This document shows, piece by piece, positions 45,608-53,513 of a stretch of DNA of 64,000 nt. Position 1 is the first letter of the stretch. Each line of letters opens with the position of its first letter. Source of the stretch: an uncultured Marinobacterium sp. (GTDB lineage: Bacteria; Pseudomonadota; Gammaproteobacteria; Pseudomonadales; Balneatricaceae). The translations under genes were made by a program, and so were the position numbers. Below the pieces are notes generated by a model. The model was given only the letters and a program-made list of their open reading frames with translations, had not been told where the DNA came from and made no database searches. The stretch spans positions 54,351 through 118,350 of the forward strand of contig CANMWJ010000014.1 in assembly GCA_947501565.1 (NCBI GenBank). Direction: 5' to 3'.

Positions 45608-46726
45608 ATGGAAAGAGAGAGTACACGGCTTAACCTCCGAGCCGAAGGCAACGTACTTATCAAACGAGCCGAGCAGTTCTGGAACTGGTGGTTAAGTGAG
45701 TTGCTGGGGATCTTTCCCCCGCATATACAAGATAAGCTTCAGCGCCGTGGTGCGTGTCTTATCGCTGAATTGTGTGATGACCAATACAGCATCCGATACG
45801 GATCACGTGGCAACCTCAATCAGGTCACTAGCTTCAACGCAGAAGATACGCTTCAGGCCGAACGTAGCGACTTCCAGGCTGAGCTATCAAAGTACGCCCG
45901 CAAAGCAGACGACATTATCCTGCTTCTTCCCTCCAGACTGATGCTAAGTAAGCGGATCAGCCTGCCGTCAGCCACCGAAGGTGGTCTCGCCAATGTCCTG
46001 CGTTTCGAGATGGATAGGCATACCCCGTTTACTGCCGAGCAGGTCTATTACGGTTACCGCATTGCCGAGCGGGACCCCAAGAACCAACGCATCCATGTGG
46101 ATCTGAAGCTTATGCCGCGGGACACGCTCGATCCGTTTCTTACACAAGTCAGATCCTTCGGTATCAATCCAACAGTGGTGGCGCCTGCCGACGACAAGAG
46201 CGATCACCTCTATTCGGTAAACTTGCTGCCCGAGGCGTTACGTCCAGGTGGGCGCAAGGGAAAATCCAACCGCCTTCAGCTGGTGGCGTTAGTTCTTCTG
46301 TTGATTCTGGCGATCACGCTGCCGGTGATTCAGCAGGAAGCCCGTGTAGAGACGTTGCGTAGCGAGATCCAAGGGCCAAAAGCACTGGCTGAAGAAGCGC
46401 AGGCGATCAGCGCCGAGCTAAAAACGCTCATGGATAGCCGTAAGTTCCTGATCGAAAAGAAAAACAGTGATCCCTCTGTGCTCCAGTTGTTGGACGAGTT
46501 GACACGATTAATGCCGGATCACACCTGGATCAGCCGCTTTGAAGTGCGTGGCACAGAGGTGAAGTTACAGGGTGAATCGAGGGAAGCTTCAGCGCTGATC
46601 GGTTTACTGGAAGGTTCGGGATATCTTACCGACGTCAGATTCTCCTCACCGGTTACCTCCAATCCTCGCACCCAGAAGGAGCGTTTCGTCATCCTGGCAC
46701 AACTCCGCAAGGAGGAGCGCTCATGA
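45608..46726 (+). CDS. gspL: Type II secretion protein GspL (PilM/PilN-like)
   Basis: 372 aa. Actin-like cytoplasmic domain (SRLMLSKRISLPSATEGGLANVLRFEMDRHTPF is the PilM/GspL-type stretch near 110-140), transmembrane helix near 225-242 (LQLVALVLLLILAITLPV), and a periplasmic PilN-like domain (LLDELTRLMPDHTWISRFEV). Links GspE to the membrane. Confidence 0.9.
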   Translation: MERESTRLNLRAEGNVLIKRAEQFWNWWLSELLGIFPPHIQDKLQRRGACLIAELCDDQYSIRYGSRGNLNQVTSFNAEDTLQAERSDFQAELSKYARKADDIILLLPSRLMLSKRISLPSATEGGLANVLRFEMDRHTPFTAEQVYYGYRIAERDPKNQRIHVDLKLMPRDTLDPFLTQVRSFGINPTVVAPADDKSDHLYSVNLLPEALRPGGRKGKSNRLQLVALVLLLILAITLPVIQQEARVETLRSEIQGPKALAEEAQAISAELKTLMDSRKFLIEKKNSDPSVLQLLDELTRLMPDHTWISRFEVRGTEVKLQGESREASALIGLLEGSGYLTDVRFSSPVTSNPRTQKERFVILAQLRKEERS

Positions 46727-47325
46727 ACACACTCTCCCCAAAACAGAGCCAACTGCTTGCCGTTGCGATATTGCTGGTGGTGATTGCGGCACTCTACAGC
46801 CTCTTTCTGAGCCCGTTACTGACGCGCTACATCACATCCAGTGAGCAGATCGAACAACTGGAACATCAAAAAGCGGTCTACGAACGGGTTGCAGCGGGTA
46901 TGGAAAGCAACCAGACGCAACTCGAAGCGTTACGCCAGAACAATCCCATTGCAGACCTTTATCTTGCTGAATCCAGACCGACGTTGGCTGCTGCTGAGCT
47001 ACAGCAGCACCTGAGCCGGATGGTAGGGGATGCAGGAGGGCAGGTCGTCAGCACCCAGATTCTGCAAAAAAACAGTGAAGGCGCGCTGTCAGTCGTTGCA
47101 CTGCAAGTCCATATTCGTGGCGAAATTAGTGAGCTGGTTAGCTTGCTGTACAGCATCGAGGCCGGACGACCGTTATTGTTCGTAGAGAACCTCCAGGTCT
47201 CCTCTGTCGCTCAGCGTGCGCCTCAGCGCCGGGTAAGGGCACGCAGAAACCAGGCGCCGCGCGCGGTACTTCCTTCCCTCGATGTGCGGTTTGACCTTAT
47301 TGCACATAGCGCACGGGAGGGCTGA
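46723..47325 (+). CDS. gspM: Type II secretion protein GspM
   Basis: 200 aa. One N-terminal helix (LLAVAILLVVIAALYSLFLSPLL), coiled-coil (residues 40-75, EQIEQLEHQKAVYERVAAGM), ferredoxin-like PilO-type periplasmic domain. The Xps-like version of GspM (GspMb). Partner of GspL; overlaps it by 4 bp. Confidence 0.88.
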   Translation: MNTLSPKQSQLLAVAILLVVIAALYSLFLSPLLTRYITSSEQIEQLEHQKAVYERVAAGMESNQTQLEALRQNNPIADLYLAESRPTLAAAELQQHLSRMVGDAGGQVVSTQILQKNSEGALSVVALQVHIRGEISELVSLLYSIEAGRPLLFVENLQVSSVAQRAPQRRVRARRNQAPRAVLPSLDVRFDLIAHSAREG

Positions 47326-47328
47326 AAG

Positions 47329-47937
47329 ATGATAAACAGAACATCGCACCTTGCCTGGATACTCATATTCGCTTTTAGCTGGTTGTCGCTATATGCCGTT
47401 GCTCAAGACGCACCTCCTGCGGAGTCTGCAAGTAACGATGAACTTAGCCTGCCGACTTACCCGCCTATTGAAAACTTTACAGAGATCAGTGAACGGCCAT
47501 TGTTCCACGCCACACGTCGCCCCAAACCTAAGTCGGAAACGGCAGCACCGGTAGATGACAGCAATGTAGAGGAGGAGTGGCGTTTGGTTGGGGTCATTGT
47601 CAGAGAGGAGTCACCGCTGGCGCTGCTTGCAGAGCAAAAGGGTGACAAGAAGGTAACGCTCTCGGTGGGGATGCCTTTAGACCAGACATGGGTGCTTAGC
47701 GAAGTTGGCGAAGATTATGTGTTGCTTGAGGGCAACCGTGATGAAGCAAGACTAGAGCTTTGGCAGCCTCGGGACAGACAACCTGTAGCGCGACAGACCA
47801 ATGAGCAACGCGCCAGGCAGCAGCAGAACAACGTCGAAGGCAGCGCCGCTAACGTGCGCGCCCAGCGAGAACAACGTGCTCAGCCAACCCAGAATCGTGC
47901 GGTGCGGCAGAGTAACAATCGTACTAACGGAGGTTAG
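47329..47937 (+). CDS. GspN/GspC-like protein of the Xps-type system
   Basis: 202 aa. N-terminal signal-anchor (LAWILIFAFSWLSLYAVA), then FTEISERPLFHATRRPK and EEEWRLVGVIVREESPLALLAEQKGDKKVTLSVGMPLDQTWVLSEVG, the homology-region pattern that in GspC contacts the secretin. No PDZ domain. Gln/Arg-rich low-complexity end (145-202). Its place between M and D matches xpsN of Xanthomonas, the functional counterpart of gspC. Confidence 0.8.
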   Translation: MINRTSHLAWILIFAFSWLSLYAVAQDAPPAESASNDELSLPTYPPIENFTEISERPLFHATRRPKPKSETAAPVDDSNVEEEWRLVGVIVREESPLALLAEQKGDKKVTLSVGMPLDQTWVLSEVGEDYVLLEGNRDEARLELWQPRDRQPVARQTNEQRARQQQNNVEGSAANVRAQREQRAQPTQNRAVRQSNNRTNGG

Positions 47938-47942
47938 TCGTA

Positions 47943-50111
47943 ATGGATCTGAAACGAATCTTAGGGTGGGGAACGCTGAGCGCCGCCTGTATTTTACTTA
48001 GCGCATGTAGCCTGCAACCGGGCGGTGAGCGGGATACCTTCGATAACCCCTGGCGTAAGGCTACGGTAAAGCAGAAGACGGAATCCACTGATCCAACCGT
48101 ACCCAAATCAGAACCCCGGATTACTCGATCGGGAACCGATACCGACCGGTTCAAAGATCAGGTCAGCGCCCCGGTGATGGATAAAGGGCCAACAGAGGAG
48201 CTGTATCAGGGGACCGGCAATATGGTGAATCTGGGGGCAGCAAGTCGTGCGACTGCAGTGCCTGCAGAGGGAGATATCACGCTCAATTTCCAGGATGCGG
48301 AGATTGGCGAAGTAGTAAAAACCATCTTGGGCGACATTCTGCAGAAAAACTATGTGCTGGATGAGAACGTGCGTGGCACGGTGCACCTGCAAACCAGTCG
48401 GCCACTTGCTGCAGATGAGTTGATTCCTACGCTGGAAACGTTACTTCAGTTCAATGACGCCGTGCTGCTGAAGTCACAGAACTTCTATGAGGTTGTCCCT
48501 GCTACTGCGGCTCCCGCTGGCACCTTTGTACCGCGCACACGCCTCCAGGCTGGCAGTGGTTATCAGGTACTGATTTTACCACTGCGTTACATCGCCTCTG
48601 CCGAAATGATGAAGATCCTGGAGCCCCTTAAGCCTGAGAAAGGGCTGATTGAGGTAGATGAGCGGCGCAATCTTCTGACCGTTGCGGGTACTGAAGAGGA
48701 GCTGCTGAATATCCGTGAAACCGTACGTATCTTCGATGTTGATCAGCTCAAGGGGATGTCCGTTGGGTTGTTCCGGTTGCAGTCTGTAGAAGCGGACGTG
48801 ATCGTTGAAGAACTGCAAGCGATCTTCGGTGATGCGGCGGATGGCCCGCTGGCCGGTCTGGTGCGTTTTATGCCAATAGAGCGCCTGAACGCCTTGTTGG
48901 TAATGACGCCGCAGAAAAAATACCTCAACGATGTAAAAGTCTGGATTAGCCGTCTGGATCGCGCGGAGGATACCCGCGGCATGAATATGTACGTCTATTA
49001 CGTGCAAAACGGCAAAGCGGAAAACCTCGCGGATATGCTCGGTGAGCTGTTCGAAGGTCAGCGCCGCATCCAGCGTCGTCAAGAGAATGGAGACGACAAC
49101 AACAGGACGGTGGAGCGTACGCCTGCTGCGTCTGAGGATGGCGGTTCCGATAATCGGGAGCAGAGCACGACACGCACGAAGCTCTCTTCGCAAAGCGGGG
49201 GCGATGGTTCCAGCCTCGACGTAGGTGATGTAAGTATCATCGCGGACGAAGAAAACAACGCACTTCTGATACTGGCGTCGCCAATTGACTATGAAAAGGT
49301 CCACGACGCGATTGTGAAACTGGATGTATTGCCGCTTCAGGTGCTGGTAGAAGCCACCATCGTTGAGGTCTCTCTGGCAGATGAACTTCGTTATGGCCTG
49401 CAGTGGTTCTTTAAATCTTCATTCGATAGCAAATCCACTCGTGGTTCGGTGGGTTCCGTACCTGTTACTACGCCTTCCGACTTCTTCCCGACAGCAAACT
49501 TTGAAGTGTTTGATGCTGTAGGAACCCGGTTGTTGCTAAACGCATTAGCGGAAGACTCCAAGCTTAACGTCATCTCCTCACCATCACTGATGGTGCTGGA
49601 TAATCACACAGCGACGATTCGTGTGGGTGACCAGGTACCGATTCGTACCTCTGAAACCACCTCCGAAGAAGCGGTAAACCGCACCACATCCATTCAGTTC
49701 AAGGATACGGGTGTACTGCTGGAAGTAACGCCACGTGTAAATGCGGGTGGCATGGTGGTACTGGATATCAAGCAAGAGGTAAACGACGTGGATGAAACCA
49801 CGACCTCCGGTATCGACTCGCCAACCATCATACAGCGTCAGATAGAGACTAGCGTTGCCGTGCAAAGTGGTGAAACACTTGTCCTGGGTGGCCTGATTAA
49901 AGAGAACCGTAACGAAAGCAGCGGCGGGGTGCCAGGCATACGCCACGTTCCAGTGCTGGGTTGGTTGTTCGGCAGTGAAGGGAAGTCTGTGGACCGTACC
50001 GAGCTGGTGGTAATGATTACGCCTACCGCGGTAACCGATAAAGATGAGGCCCGAGAGGTAACCCGCGAGTACCGTGAGAAGCTGCAGGGAGTCACCTTGC
50101 CTGAAAGCTAA
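47943..50111 (+). CDS. gspD: Type II secretion secretin GspD (lipoprotein)
   Basis: 722 aa. The signal ends LSAACILLSAC, so the secretin is itself a lipoprotein, as in Xps-type systems where no GspS pilotin is needed. N0-N3 domains (about 110-440) with an extended N3 loop (360-430, rich in Arg, Asn, Asp), then the secretin domain with the conserved VPIRTSETT and ETLVLGGLIKENRNESSGGVPG. Forms the outer-membrane channel. Last gene of the operon; a terminator follows. Confidence 0.96.
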   Translation: MDLKRILGWGTLSAACILLSACSLQPGGERDTFDNPWRKATVKQKTESTDPTVPKSEPRITRSGTDTDRFKDQVSAPVMDKGPTEELYQGTGNMVNLGAASRATAVPAEGDITLNFQDAEIGEVVKTILGDILQKNYVLDENVRGTVHLQTSRPLAADELIPTLETLLQFNDAVLLKSQNFYEVVPATAAPAGTFVPRTRLQAGSGYQVLILPLRYIASAEMMKILEPLKPEKGLIEVDERRNLLTVAGTEEELLNIRETVRIFDVDQLKGMSVGLFRLQSVEADVIVEELQAIFGDAADGPLAGLVRFMPIERLNALLVMTPQKKYLNDVKVWISRLDRAEDTRGMNMYVYYVQNGKAENLADMLGELFEGQRRIQRRQENGDDNNRTVERTPAASEDGGSDNREQSTTRTKLSSQSGGDGSSLDVGDVSIIADEENNALLILASPIDYEKVHDAIVKLDVLPLQVLVEATIVEVSLADELRYGLQWFFKSSFDSKSTRGSVGSVPVTTPSDFFPTANFEVFDAVGTRLLLNALAEDSKLNVISSPSLMVLDNHTATIRVGDQVPIRTSETTSEEAVNRTTSIQFKDTGVLLEVTPRVNAGGMVVLDIKQEVNDVDETTTSGIDSPTIIQRQIETSVAVQSGETLVLGGLIKENRNESSGGVPGIRHVPVLGWLFGSEGKSVDRTELVVMITPTAVTDKDEAREVTREYREKLQGVTLPES

Positions 50112-50138
50112 TCACACGTGTTGGTGTTAATTACGATG

Positions 50139-50164
50139 GGCTGCTTGGATGCAGCCTTTTTTTT
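50139..50164 (+). terminator. Terminator of the T2SS operon
   Basis: GGCTGC-TTGGAT-GCAGCCTTTTTTTT: 6-bp GC stem with T8, 28 bp after the gspD stop. Confidence 0.95.
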
Positions 50165-50253
50165 AGGTTTAAAGTTATCCTGACAGAGGTGTTCCATAAC
50201 CTTTACACCGCCGCGTTAACTTTAACAAATACGTTTCTATTGCTACCTAATAG

Positions 50254-50290
50254 AATCAATAGGTTAGCGTAGTGTAATGAAATGTTATCA
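50254..50290 (+). promoter_or_regulatory. Candidate activator site upstream of surface-protein gene 1
   Basis: AATCAATAGGTTAGCG (50254-50269) and TGTAATGAAATGTTATCA (50273-50290, degenerate TGTAAY-N6-RTTACA). The same two elements in the same order occur upstream of genes 2 and 3. They end 119 bp before the -24 GG. Confidence 0.6.
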
Positions 50291-50407
50291 AGTCACTGTT
50301 TATAAACCTTACATGTCTCAAGCCATCTGTTTCAGCTGTTTAACAGTAGAAATCCCACGTTAGTCCAATCTCCATCTAACTAGTTGTTTTATATGTACTT
50401 CAGGCAT

Positions 50408-50424
50408 GGGCACACTCTTTGCTT
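50408..50424 (+). promoter_or_regulatory. Sigma-54 promoter of surface-protein gene 1
   Basis: GGGCACACTCTTTGCTT has GG (50409-50410), 10 nt, then GC (50421-50422), with the CAC after GG and TTTGC of the -24/-12 consensus TGGCACG-N4-TTGC. Predicted transcription start near 50434, giving a leader of about 287 nt. Confidence 0.85.
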
Positions 50425-50546
50425 TTAATACTGGCATCGGGAAGATTATCTTCCTATACCCGAGCTTAAGGATTAAGGGCTTATTAGGGCACAGGATTTT
50501 ATAGGTGCTAAAAGTAGAGCGAACGGCTCGTCAGATCCAGAAGATT

Positions 50547-50720
50547 GGGAGGGGCCTGCTCCATGAGAGTGGGATTCACTAAAGAATAAGCGCCCCGACA
50601 GTGCATCAATCAATCGACTTAAGCATTTCATATCGGCCATGAGGGCTATATGAGTTCTGCCGGGACCTATACCGATTCTCTGTATTAAGGAGCAAACGCA
50701 GAGGACATCGGAGGTAGGAA
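50547..50720 (+). promoter_or_regulatory. 5' leader element of surface-protein gene 1
   Basis: Distant relative of the leader core of genes 2 and 3: GGGAGGGGCCTGCTCC, ATGAGAGTGGGATTCA and the end GACATCGGAGGTAGGAAATG. GGAG-N7-CTCC can fold. No known riboswitch recognised. The region 50165-50253 between the terminator and the activator site holds nothing recognisable. Confidence 0.45.
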
Positions 50721-53438
50721 ATGCGATTTCTTAAATTTGCACGTTCGACGCCAGGCATCTTACTGACGTTAATATGCAGCCTTTTCTTTTTTACTACTGC
50801 GATCGTTCATGCGGTCGACAACGAAAAACTTCACCAGATCGGCCTGGACGAGGATAAAACTGCCGATGGCACGGGCGACTATCGAGCTAACATTCTCGGA
50901 TTGAACTCCGGCCACTTTCTTCCAACATCTCCCGGCGTTCCTGACTGGGAGGACCTGTTTGATTCCAGCGGAATGTTAGCCGACCGGATTGCGCCAGCAG
51001 GACCCGACGTGCTTGATTTTCCAGGTGGTGTAACTGCCTCGTTTGTGAGGGACGACGTATCCGCTGGTTCTGCGGTTGATAACACCACCTTTGTAAGTAA
51101 AGGTAGTGATAAAAACTCCGACCAGATCAGTACCCTGCGTTGGGGCCCTGACAGCGTTCCAGCAAAGAACGATATAGGTAACAGCTACGTCCATGCGAAG
51201 CTGAATGCTGGCCAGCTGATTATCTATGCTGGGGTAGAGCGTATCGTTGAAGATGGTGCTAACCACGTAGACTTCGAATTTAACCAGTCTTCAATTGGTG
51301 CAGATCAGGATGGCGATGGCATCGCTGATCCTATAAATCCTGCAACAGGTCCAGTATGTGAAGATGGCGCTGATTGCTTCCTGGTTGGTGAGCGTACAGA
51401 TGGTGACATCCTGCTCAGTATGGATTTCGAGAAAGGTGGTAACTTCGGTAACCTGACCATTCGTGAATGGATCGGTGATGACGCAACCGGCTCATGGTCT
51501 GCGCCTTTGGCTGACTTGGAGGGTGAAGGTTGTAATGATACGCCGATCAATGGATTCCCGATCGATGTGATGTGTGGTTTCAATAACGACACCACTATAA
51601 AAGGTGGTCCGTGGGATAACTACGACCGAAGTGGGGTAATTGTTGACGACCTACCACCAAACGCCTTCACAGAGGTTGGTTTTAATGTCACCGAACTATT
51701 GGAAGGTGCTGTTCCTTGCTTCAGTACCGTTCAGGTTAAAACCCGTTCTTCACCATCCTTTAGCGCTGAGCTGAAAGACTTTCAGCTGGCTGATTTTAAC
51801 GTGTGCGGTATCAGTGTATCCAAATCCTGTTCAGCAGACATTGCGTCAAGCGGCGATAAAGTGAAGGTATTGTTCGACGGCGTTATTACCAATACAGGTG
51901 CTTTGGACTTCATCTCTACGATTGAAGATAACATCGCGGGTTCAATCATCACTGCGGTTTGTATTGATGATTATCCAGCTGCGGTAAACGGTACTCCTGC
52001 TGGTGATGGTGATTGTACAGCGGAAGACACCAAACCTACGTACCTAGCAAACCTGAACACTGCGCGTGCTGAATTCAATATCGAAGCAGGTCAGAAATTG
52101 TTGTACCTGGGTGAGTATGAAGAAAACGGACCATTTAGCTTACCGTTGAGCTTTAGTGATACCGTGACTGCTATTGCGTATCAGGACGTTGCTGATATCG
52201 GCAATGCTGACAAAGAGATCGATTCTGATACTGCAAGCTTCACATGTAGCCCAACAGTCGCTCCAAAAGTGGTGGTTGAGAAATCCTGTAGCGCTGTATT
52301 GAATACAGATGGGGATGCCGTGTCTGTAACAATCAGTGGTACCGTTAAAAATGACGGTAATACTTTATTGAAAGATGTCACCGTAACGGATGACCGAGGC
52401 ACATCCGCTACTGGGGATGATGTGGTCGTATTTGGTCCCGCAGACCTGGCCCCAGGAAGTGGACCTCAGAACTTTACTAAAAACCTGACGTTCAATATTG
52501 ACCAAGTGACCCATGCGGATGTCGTTACGGCAACAGCCAACGACGCGTTAACCGGACAAGCAATCACACCGGATACAGATGATGCTGACTGTAAGGCTGC
52601 TGCGGAAGCAGCGATTGAAGTGGATAAGAACTGTAGCCTTGTACTGGTTGAGGGTGACTCGGTTGAGCTTACCGTGAGTGGTACCATCTCCAACAAGGGC
52701 ACAGTAAAACTCACTAACCTGAAACTGGTTGATGATTTCGGAACCACCGAAACGTCTGATGACAAAGTCATTACGCTTAGCCGTAATTACCTTGCGCCTA
52801 TGGGACACTCAAGTGGTGACGACACCCTTGCGTACTCAGCCACTTACAAATCCGCAGATGGCGATTTTGATGTCACTGACCTCACATTCAACAGCTCAAC
52901 TGGCAAGTATGAGCACAGTGATACGGTGAATGCATCAGCGAAGAGTGCGATAAAACTTGATCATGACAACGATTATGTGAGCGGCCAGGGGGCTCCTGCT
53001 ACCGCCGATAAGATCGTTGACGTAAATGATGATAGTGACCTCGCTAAATGTGACGTCCTGATCAATCCGGATGTTAAGATCGAGAAATCCTGTGAAGCCA
53101 GCCTGATGGTAATGGATGGCAAGCTGGTAGTCGCTGTGGATGTAGAAGCGACCATTACCAATACAGGTAATGAAGATCTCACCAATCTCAGCGTAGTAGA
53201 TGATCCAGCAGTGTCGTTTAAGCTGAAAGGTGGTGGTGATGTGCCAACTTCTATGGAAGCGGGCGGTAGTCCAATAACAATCGTGGGTCGTTATTTCCCA
53301 GCTACGTTGGATACAAGTGATCCAACTAACTTCTCTGACATGATAGATGTTACTGCGAAAGGCGCGTTTACTACTGTGACCGCGTCCGACATGGAAGACG
53401 CAACATGTGGACTCTGTCCTACTGAACCTCCTCAGTAA
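50721..53438 (+). CDS. Secreted repeat protein 1 (four divergent DUF7507/DUF11-like modules)
   Basis: 905 aa. Sec signal peptide cleaved near FTTAIVHA. N-terminal beta-rich domain of about 330 residues (40-360) homologous in plan to that of genes 2 and 3 (ISTLRWGPDSVPAKNDIGNSYVHAK against their EWRHKDGSVPDKDNITNAYAA). Four Ig-like modules starting at about 364, 517, 632 and 785, each opening with a KxC motif (VSKSC, VEKSC, VDKNC, IEKSC). Ends CGLCPTEPPQ; it lacks the CTPGFW domain of its paralogues. No LPxTG, PEP-CTERM or other anchor seen. Probably exported via the neighbouring T2SS. Confidence 0.8.
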   Translation: MRFLKFARSTPGILLTLICSLFFFTTAIVHAVDNEKLHQIGLDEDKTADGTGDYRANILGLNSGHFLPTSPGVPDWEDLFDSSGMLADRIAPAGPDVLDFPGGVTASFVRDDVSAGSAVDNTTFVSKGSDKNSDQISTLRWGPDSVPAKNDIGNSYVHAKLNAGQLIIYAGVERIVEDGANHVDFEFNQSSIGADQDGDGIADPINPATGPVCEDGADCFLVGERTDGDILLSMDFEKGGNFGNLTIREWIGDDATGSWSAPLADLEGEGCNDTPINGFPIDVMCGFNNDTTIKGGPWDNYDRSGVIVDDLPPNAFTEVGFNVTELLEGAVPCFSTVQVKTRSSPSFSAELKDFQLADFNVCGISVSKSCSADIASSGDKVKVLFDGVITNTGALDFISTIEDNIAGSIITAVCIDDYPAAVNGTPAGDGDCTAEDTKPTYLANLNTARAEFNIEAGQKLLYLGEYEENGPFSLPLSFSDTVTAIAYQDVADIGNADKEIDSDTASFTCSPTVAPKVVVEKSCSAVLNTDGDAVSVTISGTVKNDGNTLLKDVTVTDDRGTSATGDDVVVFGPADLAPGSGPQNFTKNLTFNIDQVTHADVVTATANDALTGQAITPDTDDADCKAAAEAAIEVDKNCSLVLVEGDSVELTVSGTISNKGTVKLTNLKLVDDFGTTETSDDKVITLSRNYLAPMGHSSGDDTLAYSATYKSADGDFDVTDLTFNSSTGKYEHSDTVNASAKSAIKLDHDNDYVSGQGAPATADKIVDVNDDSDLAKCDVLINPDVKIEKSCEASLMVMDGKLVVAVDVEATITNTGNEDLTNLSVVDDPAVSFKLKGGGDVPTSMEAGGSPITIVGRYFPATLDTSDPTNFSDMIDVTAKGAFTTVTASDMEDATCGLCPTEPPQ

Positions 53439-53475
53439 AAGGCTGCGAGTTTACATAAGTGTCCTTACCAATAAG

Positions 53476-53505
53476 AAAGGCGGTGGATTGCTCCACCGCC
53501 TTTTT
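53476..53505. terminator. Bidirectional terminator between surface-protein gene 1 and the metalloprotease
   Basis: AAAGGCGGTGGA-TTGC-TCCACCGCCTTTTT, perfect stem with A/T tracts on both sides, between convergent genes. Confidence 0.95.
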
Positions 53506-53513
53506 ACATAAAC

